NCBI GenBank assembly: GCA_964384025.1
Contig: CAYLJJ010000004.1
Span: 74,864 to 138,863 of the forward strand
Origin: CAYLJJ01 sp964384025
GTDB taxonomy: Bacteria > Myxococcota_A > Bradymonadia > UBA7976 > UBA1532
Direction of reading: 5' to 3'
DNA: 64,000 bases
The position numbers and the translations under genes were made by a program. The notes beneath the pieces are model-generated. The model did no database searches. It worked only from the letters and a program-made list of their open reading frames with translations, and was not told where the DNA came from. Below are positions 51,418-60,491 of the stretch, piece by piece. Numbering within the stretch: position 1 is the first letter of the stretch; the number at the start of each line of letters is the position of its first letter.

Positions 51418-52071
51418 ATGCTGATTGTTGGAAAATCGATACAGATCCCTGTGGACATAATCAACATTGCTTCGCCATCATTTAAGACCCATTCTGGATG
51501 GATTCGGTCTTTTGAAAATGGATTCTATAGAATAGAACTTAGCTCTAGAGATGTTAATATTGGTAAAGGCATAAGAGTCGTACTTAATTGCCATAGTCAA
51601 CCGAAACAGAGAATTTCAGCAACTGTGACTAGAGCATGGCCGGATGGATTTGAGGCTCTCGAACGACGCGCGGTTCAGCCTGACCGACGATATTGGCCAC
51701 GTCTTATGGGGAGCATCCCTCTGAAATATCAGGTGTCAAACTCAGGCTCCCTCGCTTTGGAGTGGTCTCTCAAGAAAACATCTATGGATGAGTCATCCTG
51801 GCATCGACCCGATCCCTTTATGGACTTCAGCGTCTCTGGGCTCTGCTTTAGAGACAAGCCCCTCTGTATGCCCGATGATCTCCTCCTCTGTGAGCTGGCG
51901 GTCGGGATCAGAACCCTGCGTTGGCGAACCTTGGCTCGCGTCATCAGGCTCTCTCCCTGTTTAGAGGATCAGGAATTGAGATGGATCGCCCTCAAATTTG
52001 AACGCCTCCCAGATGAAGCCGCAGAGGCCCTTACCGAGTACACGCTCAGGTTACAGAATCATCGATATTGA
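51418..52071 (+). CDS. PilZ-domain protein, c-di-GMP receptor candidate
   Basis: About 217 aa. The N-terminal half is a beta domain resembling the YcgR N-region. The C-terminal PilZ domain has the RxxxR motif (RRYWPR) and, after an insert, DFSVSG matching DxSxxG. A closing strand/helix follows (RWIALKFERLPDEAAEALTEYT). Both motifs that bind cyclic di-GMP are present. GGAG lies 5 bp upstream of the ATG at 51418; an ATG at 51382 has no ribosome binding site. The first 250 bases are AT-rich compared with neighbours. It could regulate motility together with the flagellar regulators at 24-27 kb. Confidence 0.85.
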   Translation: MLIVGKSIQIPVDIINIASPSFKTHSGWIRSFENGFYRIELSSRDVNIGKGIRVVLNCHSQPKQRISATVTRAWPDGFEALERRAVQPDRRYWPRLMGSIPLKYQVSNSGSLALEWSLKKTSMDESSWHRPDPFMDFSVSGLCFRDKPLCMPDDLLLCELAVGIRTLRWRTLARVIRLSPCLEDQELRWIALKFERLPDEAAEALTEYTLRLQNHRY

Positions 52072-52272
52072 TCTCTCCTCAGGGAGTCTGCGTTGCGCTG
52101 TGCTTCGATTTTTCCGGTGAGCCTCTCCTTTAATTAAACAGGTGACCAAACAAAGTACAGGTGGTGCCTTAATCACTTGAACCCCACAGAGGGGCTTGAG
52201 ATAGTGGCCGTCATTTTGGCCGCTCGGGCCTTTGCTGAGCTTGTCGCTTCAGCGACGACGTGGAGAGAAACA

Positions 52273-55200
52273 ATGGCGAAGTATGTGACCATCGATGGCA
52301 ACGAGGCGACCGCTTATGTCGCTCATAAGACCAATGAGCTCTGCGCCATCTATCCCATCACACCCTCCTCCAATATGGGTGAGTGGGCTGATGAGTGGTC
52401 CGCCAAGGGACGCCCTAACATCTGGGGAACCATCCCTCATGTTGTTGAGATGCAGAGTGAGGGGGGTGCTTCAGCGGCGGTCCATGGTGCTCTTCAGACG
52501 GGAGCGCTGACCACAACCTTTACCGCCTCTCAGGGCCTGCTCCTGATGATCCCCACCATGTTCAAGCTGGCGGGTGAGCTGACGAGCACGGTCTTCCATG
52601 TCTCTGCTCGTACCGTGGCGACTCACGCCCTCTCCATCTTTGGAGATCACAGCGACATCAACGCGACCCGCTCCACCGGCTTTGGGATGCTCTCCTCCAA
52701 CTCTGTGCAAGAGGCCCACGATATGGCTCTGATCGCCCAGGCGGCGACCTTGGAGAGCCGTGTCCCCTTCCTGCACTTCTTTGATGGTTTCCGCACCTCT
52801 CATGAGGTTCAGAAGATCGCCCTCCTTGAGGACACCATTATGGAGGCGATGGTGGACTCTGAGTTGGTGCGTGCGCATCGGGCTCGGGGTCTAAACCCTG
52901 AGCGCCCGGTCCTGCGCGGGACCTCTCAGAACCCAGATGTCTTCTTCCAAGCTCGAGAGACCGTCAACTCCTACTATCTGGCCTGTCCTGAGATTGTCCA
53001 GAAGGCGATGGACAAGTTCGCGAGCCTCACCGGTCGTAAGTATGAGCTGTTCCAGTATGTAGGGCATCCCGAAGCGGAGCAGGTCGTGGTCCTGATGGGT
53101 ACCGGCGCTGAGACCGCTGAAGAGACCATCAACTATCAGATCGCTCAGGGCGAGAAGGTGGGCCTGCTCAAGGTCCGCCTCTATCGCCCCTTCGCCAGCC
53201 AGAGGTTTATCGAGGCTCTCCCCAAGACGGTCAAGAAGATCGCTGTCCTGGATCGCACCAAGGAGCCTGGAGGTGGCGGTGAGCCCCTCTATCTGGATTG
53301 TGTTAACGCCGTCGAGGAGGCCTACGCTGAAGGCTATGCCCACTTTGAGCAGCGTCCTGGCCTCGTGGGGGGTCGCTTTGGTCTCTCCTCCAAGGAGTTC
53401 ACCCCCGCGATGGTCAAGGGGGTGCTGGACAACCTCTCCTTAGAGCGTCCCAAGCGTCACTTCACCGTGGGCATCAAGGATGATGTGACCCACACCAGCT
53501 TGGAGTATGATCCGAGCTTCACCACCGAGCCTGAGGGCCGCTTCTGTGGGATGTTCTACGGCCTGGGCTCCGATGGCACCGTAGGCGCTAACAAAAACTC
53601 CATCAAGATCATCGGTGAAGGCACAGAGAACTACGCACAGGGCTATTTCGTCTACGACTCCAAAAAGGCGGGAGCGGTTACTGTCAGCCATCTGCGCTTT
53701 GGCACCGATCCCATCCGCTCTCAATATCTGATCAACAAGGCAGACTTCATTGCCTGTCATCAGACGGTCTTCCTTGAGCGCTATGAGATGCTGGAGCAGG
53801 CCAAGGAGGGAGCAGTCTTCCTGCTCAACAGCTCAGAGAGCAAGGATACGGTCTGGAACAGCCTGACCCGTAAGATGCAGACTCAAATCCTGGAGAAGGG
53901 TCTCAAGTTCTACACTATCGATGCTTATAAGGTCGCTCAAGCAACCGGTATGGGTGTACGCATCAACACCATCATGCAAACCTGCTTCTTCGCAATCAGC
54001 GGGGTGCTGCCCAGAGATGAAGCGATCGCGGCGATCAAGGACGCCATCCAAAAGACCTATGGGAAGAAGGGTGAGCATGTCATCCAGATGAACTTTAAGG
54101 CTGTAGATGCCACCCTGGACAACCTCTACTTGGTGGAGATTCCCGGCGAAGCCAGCAGCGACTTTGAACGCCCTCAGTTGATCCCAGATGAGGCCCCAGA
54201 GTTTATGCACAGCGGCCTGGGTCGCATCATCGAGGGCAAGGGAGATGAGCTGCCTGTGAGCGCCTTCCCCCATGATGGCACCTTCCCGATGGGGACTACT
54301 CGATGGGAAAAGCGCAACATCGGCTTGGAGATCCCGGTCTGGGAGGAGGATCTCTGCATCCAGTGTGGTAAGTGTGTCTTGGTCTGCCCTCACGCCGCCA
54401 TCCGCGCCAAGGTCTATGATCCTGCGCTGCTGGAGGAGGCCCCAGAGACCTATAAGTATGTGACCTATAAGGCCAAACCCTTCAAGGGCCAAGCCTACAC
54501 CATCCAGGTCGCTCCCGAAGACTGCACCGGTTGTGAGCTTTGCGTGGAGTTCTGCCCCGCCTTCGATAAGAAGAATCGTGAACGTAGAGCTCTCAATATG
54601 CACTCACAGCCTCCTCTGCGGGAGAAGGAGCGGGAGAATTTCAGTTACTTCCTGAATCTCCCCGAGGTTGATCGCAGCTTGGTGCGCACCAACACGGTCA
54701 AGGGCGTACAATTCCTAGAGCCTCTCTTTGAGTTCTCTGGAGCCTGCTCAGGCTGTGGTGAGACCCCTTATGTGAAGCTGCTCAGCCAGCTCTTTGGAGA
54801 TCGAGCGGTGATCGCCAACGCGACCGGCTGCTCATCTATCTATGGTGGTAACCTGCCCACGACTCCTTGGACTACCAATAAAGATGGTCGAGGTCCAGCC
54901 TGGAGCAACTCTCTCTTTGAGGACAACGCTGAGTTTGGTTTGGGCTTCCGCCTCACCCTGGATAAGCAGATTGAGTATGCCCAGGAGTTGGTCAAGCAGT
55001 TTGAAGGGATCTTAGGCGCCGAGTTGGTGCAGGGAATCCTAGGCGCTAAGCAGAGCGATGAGGCGGGGATCGAGAAGCAGCGTAAGCGCGTCGCCCTTGT
55101 CCAAGAGAAGCTACAAGGTATCGAGGATCCTAAGGCTAAGGATCTCCTGAGCTTGGTGGACACGCTCAACCATCGCTCGGTCTGGGCTGTGGGTGGTGAC

Positions 55201-55839
55201 GGCTGGGCCTATGACATCGGCTATGGTGGCCTTGATCATGTCATCGCCGGTGGTCGCAACATCAACATCCTGGTGCTGGACACCGGCGTCTACTCCAACA
55301 CTGGTGGCCAGTGCTCTAAGGCAACCCCCCTGGGCGCTGTAGCCAAGTTCGCCTTCGCAGGCAAGCCCAATCCTCGCAAAGATCTGGGCATGATCGCCAT
55401 GAGCTACGGCAGCGTCTATGTTGCTCAGATCGGGATGGGCGCCAACGATGCTCAAACTGTCAAGGCCTTCCTGGAAGCTGAAGCCTTTGATGGCCCCTCC
55501 CTGATCATCGCCTATAGCCCCTGTATCGCCCATGGCATCGATATGGCCAAGGGGATGGAGCACACCAAGGTTGTGGTCGAGAACGGCTTCTGGCCCCTCT
55601 ATCGCTATCACCCTGATCTCAAGGCCCAGGGCAAAAACCCCCTGAAGCTGGACAGCAAGGATCCCAAGCGCCGGATGGCGGAGTGGGCGGAGATCGAGGC
55701 GCGCTTTGGGATGCTCAAGAAGATGGATCCAGTTCGCGCTGAGATGCTCGTTGAAGAGGCTCAGAGTGAGCTGGATTATCGTTGGAGCCTCTACAAGCAG
55801 ATGGCCTCGATGGACTTTAGCCACCTCAAAAAGGACTGA
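52273..55839 (+). CDS. nifJ: Pyruvate:ferredoxin (flavodoxin) oxidoreductase
   Basis: A 1,188-aa single-chain enzyme that converts pyruvate and CoA to acetyl-CoA and CO2 while reducing ferredoxin or flavodoxin. The N-terminal domain starts YVTIDGNEATAYVAHKTNE. Two 4Fe-4S motifs are visible (Cys695/698/701/705 and Cys751/754/757/761). The thiamine-pyrophosphate region has GDGWAYDIGYGGLDH and LDTGVYSNTGGQ. Near the C-terminus CIAHGIDMAKGM is typical. The ATG at 52273 has GGAG upstream; the frame is open to 52177 without family similarity. It is transcribed alone. It implies anaerobic or microoxic pyruvate metabolism. Confidence 0.96.
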   Translation: MAKYVTIDGNEATAYVAHKTNELCAIYPITPSSNMGEWADEWSAKGRPNIWGTIPHVVEMQSEGGASAAVHGALQTGALTTTFTASQGLLLMIPTMFKLAGELTSTVFHVSARTVATHALSIFGDHSDINATRSTGFGMLSSNSVQEAHDMALIAQAATLESRVPFLHFFDGFRTSHEVQKIALLEDTIMEAMVDSELVRAHRARGLNPERPVLRGTSQNPDVFFQARETVNSYYLACPEIVQKAMDKFASLTGRKYELFQYVGHPEAEQVVVLMGTGAETAEETINYQIAQGEKVGLLKVRLYRPFASQRFIEALPKTVKKIAVLDRTKEPGGGGEPLYLDCVNAVEEAYAEGYAHFEQRPGLVGGRFGLSSKEFTPAMVKGVLDNLSLERPKRHFTVGIKDDVTHTSLEYDPSFTTEPEGRFCGMFYGLGSDGTVGANKNSIKIIGEGTENYAQGYFVYDSKKAGAVTVSHLRFGTDPIRSQYLINKADFIACHQTVFLERYEMLEQAKEGAVFLLNSSESKDTVWNSLTRKMQTQILEKGLKFYTIDAYKVAQATGMGVRINTIMQTCFFAISGVLPRDEAIAAIKDAIQKTYGKKGEHVIQMNFKAVDATLDNLYLVEIPGEASSDFERPQLIPDEAPEFMHSGLGRIIEGKGDELPVSAFPHDGTFPMGTTRWEKRNIGLEIPVWEEDLCIQCGKCVLVCPHAAIRAKVYDPALLEEAPETYKYVTYKAKPFKGQAYTIQVAPEDCTGCELCVEFCPAFDKKNRERRALNMHSQPPLREKERENFSYFLNLPEVDRSLVRTNTVKGVQFLEPLFEFSGACSGCGETPYVKLLSQLFGDRAVIANATGCSSIYGGNLPTTPWTTNKDGRGPAWSNSLFEDNAEFGLGFRLTLDKQIEYAQELVKQFEGILGAELVQGILGAKQSDEAGIEKQRKRVALVQEKLQGIEDPKAKDLLSLVDTLNHRSVWAVGGDGWAYDIGYGGLDHVIAGGRNINILVLDTGVYSNTGGQCSKATPLGAVAKFAFAGKPNPRKDLGMIAMSYGSVYVAQIGMGANDAQTVKAFLEAEAFDGPSLIIAYSPCIAHGIDMAKGMEHTKVVVENGFWPLYRYHPDLKAQGKNPLKLDSKDPKRRMAEWAEIEARFGMLKKMDPVRAEMLVEEAQSELDYRWSLYKQMASMDFSHLKKD

Positions 55840-55842
55840 GCC

Positions 55843-57576
55843 TTAGGGTGGTGGAGTTGACCAAGCGATAAAGATCTGCGGCATCACCCAGGGCTGGTCA
55901 GGTTGTCGCCCCCAGCCTGTCTGGATGGAGACCAGAAGCTTCTTTCCAACCAAGAAAGGGGCAGGAAAAGCAAAATGCTCTGGATCGCTGGTCTTGAGCA
56001 TCCAACCTCGGCTGGGTAAGCGAGTTTTCTTCTGATGCTTGCTCATGATTTTCTGCATCTCCTCCTTAATCATTTCCCTCTCTAAGAGAAGACCGTGCTC
56101 CATCACCGCGCCGCTTTCACGGCTCTTGGGGAGCCCTCGCTCTTGGCGCAAGAGATCTAAGCGGGCCTTGATCTCCTGGGCAGCCTTTTGGCCCTGAACC
56201 TCGGCAGCCTGAAGATTGAGAGGGCGGTAGCTGCTCAGCAGGAGCCCCTGACGGGCGCCCATCTGGCGTAGCCCGAGGGCCAAGAGACGGGCCTCAGGAT
56301 CGTAGATGACCGCGCGACCTCCCGGCCAGCGTTGAAGCGCTTCTAGAGCTGTCAAGAGGCTCTGTCCCCCCATAAGATGAGCGGTGACGCGGCCCTGTGT
56401 GATGGGCTCCCCCAAGCTCCAGCCCGCCATCATCCCCATCGCTACATAATCGGCAAAAAACTGCGGCATTTCTCCCATGCTGGCGAGAAAATAGGTCCCT
56501 GCCAGATGTTCCGCTATCTGGCTTTGGGGCCTTGAGAGCCGCAGTGGAGGCAACCCTGCCCTCTTCCGTAGGTTGTTAACGCCTGTGGTGAGGCTCTCAA
56601 CGCTGGCCTCAACCTCACTCTCTTGCTGTTTATATTGGACGGGAGAGTTGTGTGAGCGCCGTGTTTGAAGTCTAAAGAGAGTCTCCCCCAGCAGACGACC
56701 TCGGGGGTAGGAGCTGACCACAACCCAGGCGCTCTTATCCTGGGGATCGCCAAAGCAGGTGAAGTGAAAATGAGGGAACTCGATCTTTGGATCTTGGAGG
56801 CACTCTCTATAACCAAAACGCCCCTGGTTGATCGCCGCGCCGATACGCTCGGCGGACTCCAAGACGACTCCACGCAGGTGTAGGATCTTCCCTTTGAGCT
56901 GACGGGGGCTGGGCTTGAGCTGAATTCGTCGGCGTGCTTGTACCTGGACAAGGTGGGCTCTGGCGCCATCCTGAACCAAAGCAGCACCCAGGAGATACTG
57001 CCCCTCTGGAGGAGCTTGAATTAACCAGGGTAAGAGGCGCCGCTTGATATCTGCTCGGAGCGTGGTCAGATCCCCCCCGATGGTACTGCGGACACGGCTG
57101 GAGAGCCCTACAGCGGGGACCCCACAGGCCCCCATGATCAGGTCCTGGATCTCCAAACCAGGGAGCCTCTCTTGATCCTTGAGATAGAGCCCCAGCTCTC
57201 GCGCCGCGCAGCTCATGCTGGCGCTGGCTTGGAGCCGCCCTTTCTCTGGCTCTAGGGCTTTAAGCAGGAGGGCTTGGAGAGGATCTCTCCGAGAGGGAGG
57301 CTGATCACCAAAGCTCTTTGGGAAGGGTCCTTTGAGACGCCAAGTTTGGACCTCCTCAATGGGGGACTCCTTAAGCTCAGGGAGGTGTTGAGCTGAGATG
57401 GTCTGAAGCTGAGCCTGACTGGGGAAGCCCTGTAGCTCAGCGGGGATCTCTACCACTTGGGGTGCAGAGGCGGATTTTGGTGGAGCAGGAGCAGGTTGCG
57501 CTGAGATACCGCTGGGCTTTGGGGCGGATCCACCACAGGCCGAGAGGAGGAGAGCCAAGAGAAGCTGTGATCTCAT
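55843..57576 (-). CDS. Lipoprotein with CAP-like segment
   Basis: A 577-aa protein with signal peptide and lipobox (LLALLLSAC, Cys14), then a Pro/Ala/Ser-rich linker. The middle is unknown. Residues about 335-440 resemble a CAP/SCP domain (VNNLRKRAGLPPLRLSRPQSQIAEHLAG), but the classic catalytic-looking His/Glu pattern is not clear. The family assignment is therefore tentative. It converges on nifJ with 3 bp between stops and diverges from the rhomboid gene. Confidence 0.65.
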   Translation of the reverse strand: MRSQLLLALLLSACGGSAPKPSGISAQPAPAPPKSASAPQVVEIPAELQGFPSQAQLQTISAQHLPELKESPIEEVQTWRLKGPFPKSFGDQPPSRRDPLQALLLKALEPEKGRLQASASMSCAARELGLYLKDQERLPGLEIQDLIMGACGVPAVGLSSRVRSTIGGDLTTLRADIKRRLLPWLIQAPPEGQYLLGAALVQDGARAHLVQVQARRRIQLKPSPRQLKGKILHLRGVVLESAERIGAAINQGRFGYRECLQDPKIEFPHFHFTCFGDPQDKSAWVVVSSYPRGRLLGETLFRLQTRRSHNSPVQYKQQESEVEASVESLTTGVNNLRKRAGLPPLRLSRPQSQIAEHLAGTYFLASMGEMPQFFADYVAMGMMAGWSLGEPITQGRVTAHLMGGQSLLTALEALQRWPGGRAVIYDPEARLLALGLRQMGARQGLLLSSYRPLNLQAAEVQGQKAAQEIKARLDLLRQERGLPKSRESGAVMEHGLLLEREMIKEEMQKIMSKHQKKTRLPSRGWMLKTSDPEHFAFPAPFLVGKKLLVSIQTGWGRQPDQPWVMPQIFIAWSTPPP

Positions 57577-57681
57577 AATGATGGGATGATCCTGAAAGGG
57601 GAGCCCAGGATCAAGCGCGCTTGTTCCAATTGCCCCTTCGCTCTCGGCGCTTTACTCTCCCCAACTTTCAAAGGAGCTGAG

Positions 57682-58563
57682 ATGTTTTTCCTTATCCCTG
57701 TTGGACATGACCAACCTGTCTATACTCAGCCGGTGATCACCTATGCCCTCATCGCTCTTTGTAGCTTGATCTATCTTTGGTCCTACGAAGCAGACAGGAG
57801 ATGGGAAGAGCGAGCTGGGTACGCGCTGCGCTATGTGAGTTCCTATCTTGAGTCCTACCCTGAAGCTACTATCGACTCGGCGCAGTTTGAAGAGCTGCCC
57901 GGCTTGGTCCCGGTTCAGCTTCGTATCGCTTTGAAGCTTCGCAGCGTTGAGAAAGATGAGGAGTTGGATGAGGATCTTGAGCTGCTGGTCTACGATCTCA
58001 TCGATGCTCTAAACGCAGGTCCCTTCGCGAGCCGCTTTGGCTACACCCCAGGCCAGCCCAGCATCTTAAAAGCTTTCAGCTCTCTCTTTGTGCATGGAGG
58101 TTTCTTTCATCTCTTGGGCAATATGCTCTTTCTCTTCCTGGCGGGGACAGTGATCGAGTGTTTCTGGGGGGGTGGTCGTTTTCTCGCCTTTTATCTCTTG
58201 GCGGGTCTAGGCGCGGTAGGCGCCCATCATCTCTCCGCTCCTGAGAGCATGATCCCTCTCATTGGTGCTTCAGGGGCGATCTCTGCGCTCTTGGGGGCTT
58301 TCCTGATCGGGCACCATCGCAGCCGCATTCGGATGTTCTTTCTCCTCATCTGGTTAAGGATAGTCATAAAGCTGTTCTATCTACCAGCCTGGGTGGTGCT
58401 CCCTGGTTGGGCGCTTTTACAGCTCTTCAGCTTGATCACAGCTCCTCAAGATGGAGGCGGGGTCGCGTTTTGTGCTCATGTGGGGGGGTTTGTGATTGGG
58501 CGTTTGGCGGCGGGGCGGGGGCGGCAGGTTTACTGGGCTGCTCGAGATGGAGGGAGTTACTGA
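57682..58563 (+). CDS. Rhomboid-family intramembrane serine protease
   Basis: A 293-aa membrane protease. The first helix (about 16-33) is followed by a soluble insert of about 95 residues. The catalytic core has LFVHGGFFHLLGNMLF (His143, Asn147), the serine in GASG (Ser197) and the second catalytic His in FCAHVGG (His266). It should cut single-pass membrane proteins within the bilayer. The ATG at 57682 has AAGGAG 5 bp upstream, which decides against the longer open frame from 57586. Its 3' end overlaps an opposite-strand gene by 128 bp. Confidence 0.92.
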   Translation: MFFLIPVGHDQPVYTQPVITYALIALCSLIYLWSYEADRRWEERAGYALRYVSSYLESYPEATIDSAQFEELPGLVPVQLRIALKLRSVEKDEELDEDLELLVYDLIDALNAGPFASRFGYTPGQPSILKAFSSLFVHGGFFHLLGNMLFLFLAGTVIECFWGGGRFLAFYLLAGLGAVGAHHLSAPESMIPLIGASGAISALLGAFLIGHHRSRIRMFFLLIWLRIVIKLFYLPAWVVLPGWALLQLFSLITAPQDGGGVAFCAHVGGFVIGRLAAGRGRQVYWAARDGGSY

Positions 58564-58840
58564 GCTGAAAATCTGAAGGTTTGTGGAGAGAGGAGAGCAA
58601 GACGTGACGTTCTATCTCCAGGAACATCAGCTCCTCTCCGAGTTGGGAAGCACGTTGGTTCCAAACATTAGAATGCTGCCCGTTGAGCACTGCCGTTAGA
58701 GTACCCACCCAGCCATCAAAGATAGAGACTAACCAGCCCCAATCTGAACGCTCCAAGTAATGCTCTGCCATCACCTCGGCGAACTCACGAGCGAGCTTCT
58801 TGCGCTCAATCTCTCGTTGTAACTTCTGGAGCGGTTCCAA
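58436..58840 (-). CDS. Hypothetical protein overlapping the rhomboid gene tail
   Basis: A 134-aa protein. The N-terminal 90 residues lie in otherwise empty sequence and look like a real helical protein (REIERKKLAREFAEVMAEHYLERSDWGWLVSIFDGW). The C-terminal 44 residues are Pro/His-rich and read antisense to the end of the rhomboid gene. The apparent start is TTG at 58840 with only a weak GGGGT upstream. The family is not recognised. The gene is plausible because the space between rhomboid and barrel genes would otherwise be 290 bp. Confidence 0.5.
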   Translation of the reverse strand: MEPLQKLQREIERKKLAREFAEVMAEHYLERSDWGWLVSIFDGWVGTLTAVLNGQHSNVWNQRASQLGEELMFLEIERHVLLSSLHKPSDFQLSNSLHLEQPSKPAAPAPPPNAQSQTPPHEHKTRPRLHLEEL

Positions 58841-58856
58841 AATGTTTTACCCCATT

Positions 58857-60491
58857 TTAGAAGAAGTAACGGGCGAAGAGCTTAACCTCTCGGATATGAT
58901 CCTCTTCTCGCCCACGACCCTCACGGATAATACGATCTCGATAGATGGCTGAGACGACGCCAATCTGACGGAAAAAATACCAGTGAATCCCTGCGCGATA
59001 CTGAAAGATATCTCGCTGTCGTCTCAGCTCACTGGAGAAAAACTCAGGCGGGTTCTGCATATCTCCGTTGATAAACTCTCCAAAGTCTCCCGCCAACATG
59101 ATGTGTTTGGGCCAGAGTAGAAAACCCGCTTGAATATTGTAGGAGAGCTGATTGGCTTCAAACTCCAGCTCCTGCTTTAAGAAGCCCTCAAACATCAGGA
59201 TCAAGCGATTATAGCGGATGGCGGTGTGGAGGTTCTGAGAGAAGAAGCGCTCCATATCTCGCTCATCATATTTGGCGCCCAAGAAGATGCCGACGGTAAG
59301 AGGTACAGGGGTATAGAGGAAAGGAGTATCAAAGCGGCTGTAGTGCCCAACGGCGTTGATCTGAAGCTGCATCCCGCTTGACCAAGGGTAGTTATACTCG
59401 GCGCCGGTGACGCTGCGCCCTCCGATGTTGCCATCAAAGCGCCCAGAACCTCCTCCTGCAAAGACACGATATTTGAGGAAGCTGTCAGAGGTGATCGGGC
59501 CAGTAAACTCGATGGCGGCTGAATTAAACTGACCAAAGGCTGAGGTGAGCCCAGGCCGATCGATGAGGAGCTGCTTATGAAGGGAGATCGCCTGAATCTG
59601 ATCAAGGCCCGCCGCGCCGCTGTTGACACCGACGAAATGTCCCTTGTTGCCCAAGGGCACCTGGAAGAGAGCGAAGCTCAGGCGGGGGGTCCGCTCTACG
59701 AGCATATTGACCAGATAGAAGGAGTTAGCGATGCGCGGGATGGGACCAAAGCTGCGCATCTGGAGGCGATAGAAGCGGGTGTCTGAGATCTCCTCCTCCA
59801 GATCATATTCATGCATCAGGATGCCTACCATAGAGAAGCGCATCCCTGGGTTACCGTTACAGACGGTCACGCTGTCATCGAACTTACAGCCAAAGTCTTC
59901 GCAGTCTGTGGCGCCATCCAGATCATTGTCGATGCCATCAGAGCAGAGGATGTCGTTGCGCTCACCGTCGATATCATCACCCTTGCCGATGAGATCTTGG
60001 ACGCTCATCCCCTTTTCGAGTTTGGGTAGGAGGTTTCCCTGAGATTGAGAAGCCTGGACAGCTTGAACAGGACGCGCTCCCTGACTGCCTCTTAGATCCC
60101 AGGAGCCTTTACAAGCCTGGATATGACCCGCATTACAGTCATCATCCTCGCAGTCAGTAGCGCCATCCTCATCGTTATCCAGCCAGTCGCTACAGCGAGC
60201 GTCTGTGTCTTCAGGGCTCCCATCAGGTTGGCAGCTTGGATCTGCCTTACAATCAGAGTCGGCGCAGTCGATGACATAATCTTTGTCATCATCCAGGCCA
60301 TCAGCACACTGGGTCTCTGAAGGACCCTTTGTTTTAGGGGCTTCTACTTTAGGAGCTTCTAATTTAGGGGCTTCTACTTTAGGAGACTCTGCTTTAGGAG
60401 CTTCTACCTTAGGAGCCTCAGGCAGAGCCCAGGCGAAGCAGGGAAACAGCAAAAGCGCGGTCAATCGCGTCATCATTCTCTTCACCATCAT
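58857..60491 (-). CDS. Outer-membrane beta-barrel with three metal-binding loops
   Basis: A 544-aa exported protein. After a signal peptide (about 7-23) comes a repeated Glu/Ala/Pro/Lys spacer (EAPKVEAPK type, about residues 25-55). Three loops of the form CxDGxDNDxDGxxDCxDxxC follow (TQCADGLDDDKDYVIDCAD, ARCSDWLDNDEDGATDCED, ILCSDGIDNDLDGATDCED). From about residue 220 the sequence is typical porin-like strands and ends ARYFF, a C-terminal aromatic for BAM recognition. The start overlaps the upstream lipoprotein stop. The same loop type fills that lipoprotein, so the two probably act together. Confidence 0.85.
   Translation of the reverse strand: MMVKRMMTRLTALLLFPCFAWALPEAPKVEAPKAESPKVEAPKLEAPKVEAPKTKGPSETQCADGLDDDKDYVIDCADSDCKADPSCQPDGSPEDTDARCSDWLDNDEDGATDCEDDDCNAGHIQACKGSWDLRGSQGARPVQAVQASQSQGNLLPKLEKGMSVQDLIGKGDDIDGERNDILCSDGIDNDLDGATDCEDFGCKFDDSVTVCNGNPGMRFSMVGILMHEYDLEEEISDTRFYRLQMRSFGPIPRIANSFYLVNMLVERTPRLSFALFQVPLGNKGHFVGVNSGAAGLDQIQAISLHKQLLIDRPGLTSAFGQFNSAAIEFTGPITSDSFLKYRVFAGGGSGRFDGNIGGRSVTGAEYNYPWSSGMQLQINAVGHYSRFDTPFLYTPVPLTVGIFLGAKYDERDMERFFSQNLHTAIRYNRLILMFEGFLKQELEFEANQLSYNIQAGFLLWPKHIMLAGDFGEFINGDMQNPPEFFSSELRRQRDIFQYRAGIHWYFFRQIGVVSAIYRDRIIREGRGREEDHIREVKLFARYFF

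Noticed and set aside
53833..54603. 256-codon minus-strand frame inside nifJ
   Set aside because: It lies fully antisense to conserved pyruvate:ferredoxin oxidoreductase sequence and has no protein family character.
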